64,000 nucleotides of DNA from Kitasatospora acidiphila (GTDB lineage: Bacteria > Actinomycetota > Actinomycetes > Streptomycetales > Streptomycetaceae), in contig NZ_VIGB01000003.1 in NCBI RefSeq assembly GCF_006636205.1, positions 2,604,001 to 2,668,000 of the forward strand, given 5' to 3'. This document shows, piece after piece, positions 42,806 to 51,083 of this stretch (its first letter is position 1; each line of letters begins with the position of its first letter). Below the pieces are notes generated by a model. That model was given only the letters and a program-made list of their open reading frames with translations. It was not told where the DNA came from and did no database searches. The position numbers and the translations under genes were made by a program.

Positions 42806-42841
42806 ACGCCGGTCTCCAAGGCAAGCCTCGGAGACCGGCGT
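42806..42841. terminator. bidirectional terminator
   Basis: ACGCCGGTCTCC and GGAGACCGGCGT form a perfect 12-bp stem with a 12-base loop between the TetR gene and the convergent lipoprotein gene. Confidence 0.8.
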
Positions 42842-42960
42842 CGAGTTCGAGCCGCTCAGCGATCCGCTCGGTCAGCGGAAGGTACTCCCCGTGCCGAGCA
42901 GGCGGGCGGCGTTCCGCTCCCACGCACCGCGGAATGCTCCCGCGTGATGCGGGTGGCTGA

Positions 42961-43761
42961 TCAGCCCTGCTGGGCGGTGTGCAGCTTGTCGAGCTGCTTC
43001 TTGACCAGCGCCTGGTCCGGCAGACCAGGGTCCGCGAGGGCCGAGTCGGCCATCATCGTGACCGTGTCACCGGTGCGGATGAAGACGTAGGCCTTGGTCT
43101 CCATCACCGAATGGTCACTGCCGTCCTGGTCGTACTCGGCCTGGAGGGCCACGGTGGCGTCGCCGAGGGCCTGGTAGGTGGCCTTGCTGAACTTGACCGC
43201 GGCCTTCGGCACGGGGGCGCCCGGGGTGGTGGTCTTGAAGCTCGCGCAGCCGGCGAGCGCGGACTCGGCGGCCGCCATGGCCTTCTCCGCCTGCCCGGGC
43301 GCGTACTGGGCGAGCTGGATCTCCTGGTACTCGCGGCCGTTGGTGGCGTAGTAGAAGCCCGTCGCGGCGCCGGTCGGCGCCGGCGAGGCGTTCGCGGCGT
43401 CGGTCAGGTCCACCAAGGGCTGGCAGGCGGGCTTGTCCGCGGTCGACTTGTGCTGCTTGCCGGCCGGGCCGAGGGTGGAGCGGTTCGCGTCCGCACCCAT
43501 GTCCTGCACGGTGAGCAGCGCCTTGACGAGCTGGTCCTGGGTCAGCGCCTTGCCCGTCTTGCCCGCTCCGGACGCCCCGGACGCCCCCGACGTGGCGGGC
43601 GCGGCGCCCGTCGGGGCCTGTGACGCGGCACTGGTGGCGGCGGGCGTGGTCGAGCCGGACGCGGAGCCGGAAGAGCTGGTGTCATCGGGACCGCAGGCCG
43701 TCAGCGCCAGGGCGAGCGGAGCGACGGCGGCCATGGCAAAGGCAATGCGCAAAGAGTGCAC
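42961..43761 (-). CDS. secreted lipoprotein of unknown function
   Basis: A 266-residue lipoprotein: signal peptide ending at the lipobox LTAC (Cys23), then a Ser/Thr/Ala/Gly-rich spacer of about 50 residues and a globular domain with NGREYQEIQLAQYAPGQAEK and AYVFIRTGDTVTMMADSALA. This layout resembles extracellular sensor-like lipoproteins (PknH-sensor type) of actinobacteria. Two Cys in the domain (KPACQPL and LAGCASF) may form a disulfide. The GTG start has GGGGGATT 8 bases upstream. Confidence 0.85.
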   Translation of the reverse strand: MHSLRIAFAMAAVAPLALALTACGPDDTSSSGSASGSTTPAATSAASQAPTGAAPATSGASGASGAGKTGKALTQDQLVKALLTVQDMGADANRSTLGPAGKQHKSTADKPACQPLVDLTDAANASPAPTGAATGFYYATNGREYQEIQLAQYAPGQAEKAMAAAESALAGCASFKTTTPGAPVPKAAVKFSKATYQALGDATVALQAEYDQDGSDHSVMETKAYVFIRTGDTVTMMADSALADPGLPDQALVKKQLDKLHTAQQG

Positions 43762-43825
43762 GTAGGAATCCCCCGATTCAGAGCATAACTTGATTCGTTT
43801 CGCTGCTTAATGATCAAGCTACCGC

Positions 43826-44389
43826 ATGATTCTCACACTCCGCACACGCCGCCTGCCCGCGTGGTGGCTTGGCCAGTCCGGCATGCTCGGCCTGGGGAGC
43901 ATGCATCAGACGACGGCGAATCTGCTGCGTGAGCGCGAGTGCGTGCTCAACCTGCCGTCATCGTCGATGGTCGATGCCGTTGACCGGATCGCGCTCACTA
44001 CGGGAACGCCCGTCCTTTCGGATTTCAAGCTGGAACGCGGCTACCGTTATGAGCCGGACAAGTTCTCGGTGGCGCAACTCACCGCGCAGGCATCGGAACT
44101 GGTCGCGCCGCCCCGGGTCGCGGAGTGCCCGATCCAGTTGGAGTGCAAGGTCGTCGCGGTGCACTCGCTCGCCGGCTCCTCCGATGTCACCGCATTCGAG
44201 GTCGAGGTGCTGCGCGCCCACGTCGAGGAGCAGCTGATCATCCCGGGGACGCACTACATCGACCCGCTCGGCTGGGACCCGCTGATCATGAAGTTCTGCG
44301 AGTACTTCGGCGGTGGGCACAACGTTCATCCGTCAAGCCTCGCCGAAGGCTGGAAGATGCCGCATCAGCTCGACCCAACCGCTGTGTGA
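43826..44389 (+). pseudogene. 5'-truncated flavin reductase family gene
   Basis: From about residue 12 (AWWLGQSGMLGLGS) to the end (WDPLIMKFCEYFGGGHNVHP then MPHQL) this reads as a flavin reductase-like FMN-binding split-barrel protein, in the normal order (NLLRERECVLNLPSSSMVDA, RGYRYEPDKF, FEVEVLRAHVEEQL). The usual first 40-50 residues, which begin the barrel, are missing; the opening MILTLRTRRLP is unrelated and follows an AT-rich stretch. It is thus a gene that lost its 5' end, or whose first part was replaced. The product is unlikely to fold normally. Confidence 0.65.
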
Positions 44390-44705
44390 GCTGGTATTCC
44401 TACCGCCGACGTGGCCCGGGCAGTTGTGCGGGCGCCGAGCCCGTGTCCGCCGTCAAAGCGTCAATAATGGCTCTGTAGAACGGAGTTGGACTGAAATTCG
44501 GACCAGGCGAGTGTTGACCGCACGTGGTCGCACACTTTAGATTCCAGGAGCCATCGTCATCTCGTCACGACCGGACCCGCTGCTTCCGCCCAACTAGCCT
44601 CACCTGGGCCCCGGTTGGTTCGTTGACTTCTTGACGTGGACTTTTCCGGGGGATCACCGACGCCCTTTGTGGCAGTCGGGCGAAGTATCAGGAGCAATCA
44701 GCCAC
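44390..44705 (+). other. 316-base intergenic region
   Basis: Spacer between the truncated flavin reductase and the LLM oxidoreductase. No gene, hairpin or repeat of note; the promoter and AGGAG site of the next gene lie at its right end. Confidence 0.5.
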
Positions 44706-45599
44706 ATGCGCAGCTTCAGATTCGGCTTCACGCTGGCCAGCCACCGCACGCCCGCCGCACTGGCCGAGACCGTCCGCACCGCCGAGTCGTACGGTTACGA
44801 CAGGGCGGTGACGGTCGACCACCTCGGCGCCAACCGCAGCTCGCCCTTCCTCAACCTGCTGGCCGCGGCCCATGCCGGCCAGCAGCTGCAGCTGGGCACC
44901 TACGTGCTCAACTGCGGTTTCTGGAACGCGTCGATCCTCGCCCGAGAGGTGGCCACGCTCTCCCGGCTGACCGAGCGCAGGATCGAACTCGGCATCGGCG
45001 CGGGCGTGGTGAAGGCCGAGTTCGACAACGCCGGCATCCCCTTCGCGCCCTTCCGGCAGCGAATGGACCGACTGGAGTCGACCCTGGACGAGTTGGACCG
45101 GCTCTTCGCCCTGGAGACCGACCTGACCCCGCCGTCGCTGCTGCTCGGCGGCACCAGCGACCGACTGCTGCGGATCGCCGCCGAACGGGCCGACACAGTC
45201 AGCTTCAGCGGCTGGGTGCAGGTCCCCGGCCAGCCGACCGGGACGCTCGGCGTCATCCCCGCCGAACACGCCGACGAGCGGGTGGGGTTCTTCCGCAAGA
45301 TGGCCGGCGATCGGCTGCCGGCGATCGAGCATGACGTCTTCGTCCTGGACGTCCGGGTGACCGACGACCGTTGGGCCGAGGCCGAAGCGGTGGCCGCCGA
45401 AGAGCCGTTCCTGACGCCGGAGCAGGCGCTGGAGAGCCCGTTCATCCTGATCGGCACGGTGGAGGAGATCGCCGAGCAAGTCCTGCGCCACCGCGAGCGC
45501 TACGGCTTCACCTCGTTCACCGTGCAGCGCCCGGCGATGGAGGCGTTCGGCCCGGTGATCGAACTGGTCCGGAAAGCGGAACGCGCCGCCTCCTGCTGA
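44706..45599 (+). CDS. LLM-class F420-dependent oxidoreductase
   Basis: A 297-residue luciferase-like protein of the F420-dependent group. Motifs are the early RFGFTLASHRTPAALAETVR, TVDHLGANRSSPFLNLLAAA, GTYVLNCGFWNASILAREVA and ELGIGAGVVKAEFDNAGIPF, plus the later LLLGGTSDRLLRIAAERADT. These bind reduced F420 or FMN in a TIM barrel. The substrate is unknown. The ATG has AGGAG 11 bases upstream. Two hairpins follow the gene. Confidence 0.92.
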   Translation: MRSFRFGFTLASHRTPAALAETVRTAESYGYDRAVTVDHLGANRSSPFLNLLAAAHAGQQLQLGTYVLNCGFWNASILAREVATLSRLTERRIELGIGAGVVKAEFDNAGIPFAPFRQRMDRLESTLDELDRLFALETDLTPPSLLLGGTSDRLLRIAAERADTVSFSGWVQVPGQPTGTLGVIPAEHADERVGFFRKMAGDRLPAIEHDVFVLDVRVTDDRWAEAEAVAAEEPFLTPEQALESPFILIGTVEEIAEQVLRHRERYGFTSFTVQRPAMEAFGPVIELVRKAERAASC

Positions 45600-45606
45600 C
45601 CCCTCC

Positions 45607-45629
45607 CATCGCGCTCCAGGAGCGCGATG
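45607..45629 (+). terminator. short hairpin after the LLM gene
   Basis: CATCGCGCTCC and GGAGCGCGATG form an 11-bp inverted repeat around one base, 8 bases after the stop codon. It is too tight for a full-length hairpin but can form a 10-bp stem. Confidence 0.5.
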
Positions 45630-45634
45630 TACTC

Positions 45635-45684
45635 ACGGCCGGTGCGGCAGGATCGTCACTCGACGGTCCTGCCGCACCGGCCGT
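45635..45684 (+). terminator. strong terminator hairpin after the LLM gene
   Basis: ACGGCCGGTGCGGCAGGA and TCCTGCCGCACCGGCCGT form a perfect 18-bp stem with a 14-base loop, 36 bases after the LLM stop codon. Confidence 0.9.
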
Positions 45685-45772
45685 TCGTGTTGCGCGCCCA
45701 CAGCAACGCTTTCACGATGCCGAGGGATAGTACGGGGTGAAGTGTCCCCACTTGTACGAGGCGAGGAAGACC

Positions 45773-46390
45773 GTGAGCATCACCGACTGGATCGCTGAGA
45801 CCACCCGTGACGCGAAGTCCCGGACGCTGTCGGGCGCCCCGGGGTACGCCGCAGTGGCGCGGCGTACGTATGCCGCGAGTCCCGCGGAGGTATGGGCGGC
45901 CGTCACCACCCCGGAAGGGATCGCGCAGTGGTTCCTCCCGGTCTCCGGGGACCTGCGGCAGGGCGGCACCTTCCAGCTGGAGGGCCACGCCGGCGGCGAC
46001 ATCCTGGAGTGCGCTCCGCTGCGCCGGCTGCACCTGACCTGGGTGTTCGGGGACGCGCCGGCCAACGAGGTCGTGGTGACCCTCTCCCCCGCCGGGGACG
46101 GGCAGACCACCTTGGAGCTGGAGCACGCGGCACCCGTGGAGGGCGACGAGGTCCCCGGGTTCGTCCTGGCGGTGGGCGCGGGGTGGGACCCCGCCCTGGT
46201 GGCGCTCGGACAGCTCCTGGCGGGTGACGCTCCCGACAAGCAGTGGTGGTTCGAGTCCGAAGAGGCCAGGCTGTTCACCCGGGAGTCGGTCCGCGCCTGG
46301 GCCGATGTGCTCAACCACCACCAGATCGCCAACCCGGCTGCGGTGGCCAAGGACGCCGACGAGACCCTCGCGTTCTACCTCGGCGAGTAA
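45773..46390 (+). CDS. SRPBCC (AHSA1-like) domain protein
   Basis: A 205-residue START/AHSA1-type protein. Its core is RTYAASPAEVWAAVTTPEGI, QWFLPVSGDLRQGGTFQLEG and LHLTWVFGDAPANEVVVTLS; the C-terminal helix is VALGQLLAGDA followed by a family-specific tail. Such proteins bind hydrophobic ligands. They often sit beside an ArsR regulator, but none is here. The GTG at 45773 follows AGGA at 5 bases; a GTG 12 codons earlier is possible. Confidence 0.9.
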   Translation: MSITDWIAETTRDAKSRTLSGAPGYAAVARRTYAASPAEVWAAVTTPEGIAQWFLPVSGDLRQGGTFQLEGHAGGDILECAPLRRLHLTWVFGDAPANEVVVTLSPAGDGQTTLELEHAAPVEGDEVPGFVLAVGAGWDPALVALGQLLAGDAPDKQWWFESEEARLFTRESVRAWADVLNHHQIANPAAVAKDADETLAFYLGE

Positions 46391-46422
46391 TTACCGCAAC
46401 CAAAACTGCTCAACCCTTGATA

Positions 46423-46480
46423 GCGGCCGGAAGTACGGCGAGCCCGCGCACCCGCAGGGTCAGTCGGTACTTCCGGCCGC
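46423..46480 (+). terminator. terminator of the SRPBCC gene
   Basis: GCGGCCGGAAGTAC and GTACTTCCGGCCGC form a perfect 14-bp stem with a 30-base loop, followed by CCTTT, 33 bases after the stop. Confidence 0.75.
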
Positions 46481-46959
46481 CCTTTCTCGCGGCGGTCATT
46501 CGTAGCACCTTCGAGTTCGATCCCGCTGCGTTTGCTGGCCACTACCGCGCATTCCGTTGACGCCGACCCTGCACAGTCACAGGACTCAGGGCCCGGACCC
46601 GCCGTAGCCCGGCCGCGCCCGGCGTACTCACTCCCGCCACGGATCCTGCTCATACGGCGGATCACCGCCCTCCTGGGGCTGGCCACCTGCTCGGATCCGC
46701 CCGCCATATCTGGCGGGTCCGTGGCGTGGCGCGCTGACCAGCCGAAACGTCAACCTGATCCCAGGCGACGCCGCCAACAGCACTCCCTGGTGGGTGACGG
46801 AGTCACAGGCGCACCAGCAGCGCGGCGGCTCTGGTGGTCGCATCATCCGCCTCCCTCGCCGGCGCAAACCAGGCGGGCTTACACATCGCGAACCGAACGA
46901 CTTTGACCATGGTGGCCACCAGCAAGCGTGGCCGCTGAACGAGACAGGGGTGGGAATTC
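46481..46959 (+). other. 479-base intergenic region before the lectin genes
   Basis: No gene recognised. It holds the palindrome at 46700-46717 and, at its right end, a block (about 46915-46959) that is repeated upstream of the second lectin gene and probably contains the promoter/leader. Confidence 0.5.
46700..46717. promoter_or_regulatory. palindrome CCCGCCA-N4-TGGCGGG, copy 1
   Basis: CCCGCCATATCTGGCGGG has perfect 7-bp arms. The same arms with a different centre (TACA) recur at 48279, upstream of the XRE-NACHT gene. This suggests two operators for one regulator, probably the XRE-domain protein. Confidence 0.55.
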
Positions 46960-47400
46960 ATGAAGTCCATGCGCAGGGCGACCAAGATACTCATTGCGGG
47001 CGCGGCCGCGGTGGCAGCCGTTGTCGGTGTGTCCGGCAGCGCCTCGGCGACCGACATGACCGAGTTGCCGAGGGGTCAGTCCCTCTATCCCGGGGACTCG
47101 ATCTGGAGCACGGACGTCGGCAGCGGGATTACCTTCCAGCTGATCCTGCAGACGGACGGCAACCTCGTCGAGTACAAGCACGTCGCCGGGGTCTCGGGCG
47201 CCGGAGTGTGCTGGGCAACGGGTACAAACGGGTCCGGTGCCACCAATGCGACGTACCAGACGGATGGCAACTTCGTCCTCTACAACGGCAACTGGGCGCT
47301 GTGGTCGTCGAACACCAAGGGGCAGCCGGGGAATACCGTCGACATCAGCTCGAACGGCGTCATGTGGGTCGGTCAAACAATGAAGCTCAGTGTGTGCTGA
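46960..47400 (+). CDS. secreted B-lectin-like (mannose-binding type) protein, copy 1
   Basis: A 146-residue secreted protein. The Sec signal peptide (RRATKILIAGAAAVAAVVG...SASA) is followed by a bulb-type lectin fold with two clear Q-x-D-x-N-x-V-x-Y sugar-binding motifs (LQTDGNLVEYK and YQTDGNFVLYN); a third is degenerate. Two Cys (GVCWATG and the C-terminal SVC) may form a disulfide. AGGGGTGGGA precedes the ATG. It is a tandem paralogue of the next gene, with about 70 percent similarity by eye. A role in binding mannose-type glycans, as defence or surface adhesion, is inferred from the fold. Confidence 0.88.
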   Translation: MKSMRRATKILIAGAAAVAAVVGVSGSASATDMTELPRGQSLYPGDSIWSTDVGSGITFQLILQTDGNLVEYKHVAGVSGAGVCWATGTNGSGATNATYQTDGNFVLYNGNWALWSSNTKGQPGNTVDISSNGVMWVGQTMKLSVC

Positions 47401-47572
47401 CTGATCTCCTGGGCTGACCGGCGAGTCCCGCGAACAACTCGCCACTCAAAGCCATCGGGCCTCGGTGTGAAGTCTCACACCCGATGAGCCTTCAACTGCA
47501 TGTACGCACGATCAATTCGATCCTGCTGACCACCGACAATCGTGGCAGCTGAACCAAGCAGGGGTGGGAGTC

Positions 47573-48028
47573 ATGAAGTCCATGCGCAAGGCGACCAAGG
47601 TGCTCATCGCGGGCGCCGCGGCGGTGGCAGCCGTCGTCGGTCTCTCCGGAACCGCCTCGGCGAACACCACGAATGCCTTGTCCCGGGGCCAGAGCCTCTA
47701 TCCCGGGGACTCGATCATCAACTACTACGACTCCAACATCAAGTTCGAGCTGACCCTGCAGACGGACGGCAACCTCGTCGAGTACCACGAGCAGCTCAAC
47801 TTGAATACCGGCAACTGGGATCGTTACCCGTGCTGGGCAACGGGTACGAACGGGTCCGGTGCCACCAACGCGACGTATCAATCGGACGGCAACTTCGTCC
47901 TCTACAACGGCAACTCGGCGCTGTGGGCGTCGAACACCCAGTGGAAGGCGGGTTCGACCGTCGACATCAACACGTCTGGCGCCATATACGTCGGGGTCAC
48001 GAAGGTCATCGACCAGTGCCAGCCCTGA
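47573..48028 (+). CDS. secreted B-lectin-like protein, copy 2
   Basis: A 151-residue paralogue of the preceding gene: same signal peptide pattern (RKATKVLIAGAAAVAAVVGL), same RGQSLYPGDSI opening, motifs LQTDGNLVEYH and YQSDGNFVLYN, and a nearly identical CWATGTNGSGATNATY stretch. It differs by an insertion after the first motif (EQLNLNTGNWDRYP) and a divergent C-terminus (VIDQCQP). The leader upstream (GGGGTGGGAGTC before ATG) is shared with copy 1, so the duplication included the promoter region. A strong terminator follows. Confidence 0.88.
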   Translation: MKSMRKATKVLIAGAAAVAAVVGLSGTASANTTNALSRGQSLYPGDSIINYYDSNIKFELTLQTDGNLVEYHEQLNLNTGNWDRYPCWATGTNGSGATNATYQSDGNFVLYNGNSALWASNTQWKAGSTVDINTSGAIYVGVTKVIDQCQP

Positions 48029-48084
48029 TTGACTAGATTGCGCGTCTCATCCGGGATCGCGATCGGATCGTGACCGGAAAAGCG

Positions 48085-48122
48085 AAAGTGCCTTCTGAGC
48101 TGCAGCTCAGAAGGCACTTTTT
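48085..48122 (+). terminator. intrinsic terminator of the lectin genes
   Basis: AAAGTGCCTTCTGAGCTG and its exact inverse CAGCTCAGAAGGCACTTT form a 36-base palindrome running into TTTTT. It can form a stem of about 16 bp with a 4-base loop. Confidence 0.93.
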
Positions 48123-48278
48123 GCTTGGCTGATGACGGCTGGCCAGCCCACCTCGTGAAAGCGCGAGACCAACCGGCCACCGACCTGCACCGACACCTGG
48201 TCCCGCACGCCGCCGCTGCAGATGGGGACCGATCACCAGCATGGTGACCTGCGCCCGGTCGTCGCCGCGTCGGCCTGA

Positions 48279-48296
48279 CCCGCCATACATGGCGGG
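48279..48296. promoter_or_regulatory. palindrome CCCGCCA-N4-TGGCGGG, copy 2
   Basis: CCCGCCATACATGGCGGG, 73 bases upstream of the XRE-NACHT start, matches the arms of the site at 46700. It is a candidate operator for the XRE domain of that protein. Confidence 0.6.
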
Positions 48297-48320
48297 TGCT
48301 CGCAACGACCCCACTACAGT

Positions 48321-48345
48321 GGTCATCCGCCGTAGGCGGATGACC
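48321..48345. promoter_or_regulatory. 25-bp palindrome just upstream of the XRE-NACHT gene
   Basis: GGTCATCCGCC and GGCGGATGACC are exact inverse repeats around GTA, ending 23 bases before the start codon. It could be an operator or a leader hairpin that masks the ribosome site. Confidence 0.7.
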
Positions 48346-48368
48346 AAGACGGGAGCGAGTTCGTCGAA

Positions 48369-50795
48369 GTGAGCAGTCAGATCGGTCCCCTGCTTCGTGG
48401 GTTACGGCTGGAGGTGGGGCTGACGCAGGAGCAGTTGGCTCAGCAGGCCGGGCTGGGAGTGCGCACTGTCCAGAGGTTGGAGACCGGCAAGCCCACGGAC
48501 GTCCGGATGGGAACGGTGCGGCAGGTCGCCCACGCCCTGGCCGACACCTTGGGACGTGATCGCGACGAGGTCTGGCAGGAGCTGCTGACCGCGCACCGCG
48601 GCCAGGGTGAAGTCTCCGTCCCTGCTTCCCCCCGGCCTGCCCCCGAGGAGATTCACCGCCCCTCGACCGGACCGGTACCCGAGCCGGTCAGGCCAGGTGG
48701 GCGGCCGACCGGGGGCATGCTGGCCGAGGTCGCCGACACGCTGGCCCATGACGTGCGCAGCCGCTGGATACGTGAGGAGGAGCAGCGCCGGATCCATGAC
48801 CCGTTCCCGCTGCCGGTGCGGTGGCGGTCGGCGCCTGAGGGGCTGTTGGACCACTGGGACAACATCAGCGGCGTTGCGCCGGGGCCCTCGTCGGGCCCGC
48901 TGTCCCTGGACGGCGACCTGGCCCAGATCACGGACATCTACCGGCGCATTGGGTCCAGGCGACTTGTAGTGCTCGGCCGAGCCGGTTCCGGCAAGACCAT
49001 GCTGATGCTGCGGTTCGTCCTCGACTACCTGGGAACGCGGTCCAGCGACGATCCCGTTCCGGTCGTCTTCAGCATCGGATCATGGGACCCGGCCGTGACC
49101 GGGCTGCGCGACTGGCTCATCGACCGGTTGCTGCGCGACCACCCGAACCTTGCCGCGCGTACCGCTGGCCGCTCGACCTTGGCAGCCGCTCTGGTCGACG
49201 CCGGCTGGATCCTGCCGGTACTCGACGGTTTCGACGAGATCGCCGTGGGACTTCACAGGGCCGCCCTGGCCGAACTCAACGCGATATCCCTGCCCCTGCT
49301 TCTGACCAGCCGTACCGAGCAGTTCGCCGATGCGACCGCGATCGGCGTGCTCAGGAAGGCCGCCGGTATCGAACTGACCGACCTGACCACGACCGACCTG
49401 GCCCACTACCTGCCGCGCACCGCACGCCCGACCGGGCAGGGCGAGCTGCCAGACCGGGCCGCGACGGTGTGGGACCCGGTCCTGGACGAGCTGTGCGACC
49501 AGCCGAACAGCCCGGCCGGCATCAATCTCACCGCGGTGCTGAGAACCCCGCTCATGGTGCTGCTCGCCCGGACCCTCTACAGCGACACCCCGGGCCAGGA
49601 CCCCGCCGACCTCCTGGACACCGCCCGCTTCCCGACATCGGAAGCCATCGAAGAACACCTGCTGGCCGACTTCGTCCCCACCGTCTACGCCCGACACCCG
49701 CCGGCCCGGCCTGACGCCGCTACTTTGCGCCCGCGCCGGACCTGGGACGCACAACGCGCCCAGCGGTACCTGGGCCACCTTGCCGGGCACCTCGACCGGC
49801 CCGGGCAGCGCGACCGCCAGGACCTGGCATGGTGGCAGCTGTCCAGCGCGCTGAGCCTGCCCTCTCGCATCCTCGCCATCGTCCTGGCCTGCACCGCAGT
49901 CATGACCGGGTCCACCATCCTCGCGACCAGCGCCCTGGAACTGACCAGCATCAACCGCCCGCTCAATCTGAGCGCCAGTCTTCTCGGCGGACTCGTGCTC
50001 GGCCTGAGCACCGGCCTGGCCTTGGGACTCCTCTACGGGATCGCCGTCGTGTTCGGAAAGGAAGCGTTCAACCCGTCCCGCGTGCGGCTGAAGCTACCGA
50101 TCGGAGGCAGACAGAAGGCCGGTACACCCAGCCGCAGACTCCCAACCGCGTTCGGCGCGGGATTGCTGGTCGGCCTCGCCGCGGGCTTGTCGTACATACC
50201 CGCCCACTACGTGCTGCTGTTCCCGGGGGTGGTTGACGGGGCGCAGCTCGAAATCCAAGCGCCAGTCGAAACCGTACTGATCCGCTCGCTCCTGTACGCG
50301 TCCATCTACGGAACGGCGGGAAGCCTGGCGCTGGGGCTCATGGCTACCCTGGAGACACCACTCGATGTCGGATCCGCCGCGACCCCGGCAGGCCTGCTGG
50401 CCATCAACCGCAATACGGTCATCCGCCAGGCCCTGCTTGTCGCGCCGGTGATCACCATCGCCGTCGCGGGTACCTACCAAGTACTGGAAGGCTCTTCCGT
50501 CCAGGGCTTGTTGGGACCACCAGAGGTGCCTTGGGAATGGCTGGCACGCGGGGGCGAGTGCGGGCTCGCCGGCACCCTCTCCTATGTCCTCGCGTTCACC
50601 GCCTGGGGCCAATGGGTGCTGTTCACCCGCATCGCGCTCCCCCTGACGGGCCGACTCCCCTGGGCAACCATGGCCTTCCTCGACGACGCCTACCACCGAG
50701 GAGTTCTCCGCCAGGTCGGAGCCGTCTACCAGTTCCGCCACGCCCGGCTCCAAAGCCACCTCAGTTCTGTTCCCCACACCTCGGGACACGGGTGA
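48369..50795 (+). CDS. XRE-NACHT-transmembrane NTPase
   Basis: An 808-residue protein: an XRE helix-turn-helix (residues 5-70; LTQEQLAQQAGLGVRTVQRL), a variable linker, a NACHT-type STAND NTPase (about 195-480) with Walker A VVLGRAGSGKT at about 202 and Walker B ILPVLDGFDEI, then about six membrane helices from about 498 (ILAIVLACTAVMTGSTILAT onward). It ends in YQFRHARLQSHLSSV, a motif common at the C-terminus of such proteins. NACHT proteins act as signal-driven switches, often in defence; the direct link of a DNA-binding domain to a membrane NTPase is common in streptomycetes but functionally uncharacterised. GTG start; the ribosome site (GGGAG) is rather far. Confidence 0.92.
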   Translation: MSSQIGPLLRGLRLEVGLTQEQLAQQAGLGVRTVQRLETGKPTDVRMGTVRQVAHALADTLGRDRDEVWQELLTAHRGQGEVSVPASPRPAPEEIHRPSTGPVPEPVRPGGRPTGGMLAEVADTLAHDVRSRWIREEEQRRIHDPFPLPVRWRSAPEGLLDHWDNISGVAPGPSSGPLSLDGDLAQITDIYRRIGSRRLVVLGRAGSGKTMLMLRFVLDYLGTRSSDDPVPVVFSIGSWDPAVTGLRDWLIDRLLRDHPNLAARTAGRSTLAAALVDAGWILPVLDGFDEIAVGLHRAALAELNAISLPLLLTSRTEQFADATAIGVLRKAAGIELTDLTTTDLAHYLPRTARPTGQGELPDRAATVWDPVLDELCDQPNSPAGINLTAVLRTPLMVLLARTLYSDTPGQDPADLLDTARFPTSEAIEEHLLADFVPTVYARHPPARPDAATLRPRRTWDAQRAQRYLGHLAGHLDRPGQRDRQDLAWWQLSSALSLPSRILAIVLACTAVMTGSTILATSALELTSINRPLNLSASLLGGLVLGLSTGLALGLLYGIAVVFGKEAFNPSRVRLKLPIGGRQKAGTPSRRLPTAFGAGLLVGLAAGLSYIPAHYVLLFPGVVDGAQLEIQAPVETVLIRSLLYASIYGTAGSLALGLMATLETPLDVGSAATPAGLLAINRNTVIRQALLVAPVITIAVAGTYQVLEGSSVQGLLGPPEVPWEWLARGGECGLAGTLSYVLAFTAWGQWVLFTRIALPLTGRLPWATMAFLDDAYHRGVLRQVGAVYQFRHARLQSHLSSVPHTSGHG

Positions 50796-50842
50796 CCAGT
50801 GACCTCGGTGCCTGCTTCCCCGGTCATCTAGCACGTCTTTGC

Positions 50843-50873
50843 AGCGGCCCCCGCCGGAGGAGCGGGGGCCGCT
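50843..50873. terminator. bidirectional terminator
   Basis: AGCGGCCCCCGC and GCGGGGGCCGCT form a perfect 12-bp stem with a 7-base loop between the NACHT gene and the convergent DUF397 gene. Confidence 0.8.
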
Positions 50874-50879
50874 GTGGGG

Positions 50880-51083
50880 TCAGCCGGTGAAGTCCCCGTA
50901 GTGGTCGAACTCGCCGGCCTTGACGCCCTGCAGGAACTTGGCGAACTTCACCGGGGTGGTACGGACGATGACGTCGCCGTCGTCGGACTCGCGGAGCTCG
51001 ACAAGCCCATCGACCGTACGTACCTCGACACACTCGTTGGAAGCACCGCTGTAAGTGGACTTCTGCCACGGGGACTTACTCAT
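50880..51083 (-). CDS. DUF397 small regulatory partner protein (AbaA-like)
   Basis: A 67-residue DUF397 protein (WQKSTYSGASNECVEVRTVD, then LRESDDGDVIVRTTPVKFAK). These small acidic proteins are partners of XRE/DUF5753 regulators; in S. coelicolor the WhiJ/AbaA family of such pairs influences development and antibiotic production. Its start overlaps the end of the XRE gene by 8 bases, so the two are translationally coupled. Confidence 0.93.
   Translation of the reverse strand: MSKSPWQKSTYSGASNECVEVRTVDGLVELRESDDGDVIVRTTPVKFAKFLQGVKAGEFDHYGDFTG

Noticed and set aside
46532-46906. A 124-codon rightward frame in the spacer before the lectin genes
   Set aside because: Pro/Arg/Ser-rich with no ribosome site, motif or consistent third-position bias.
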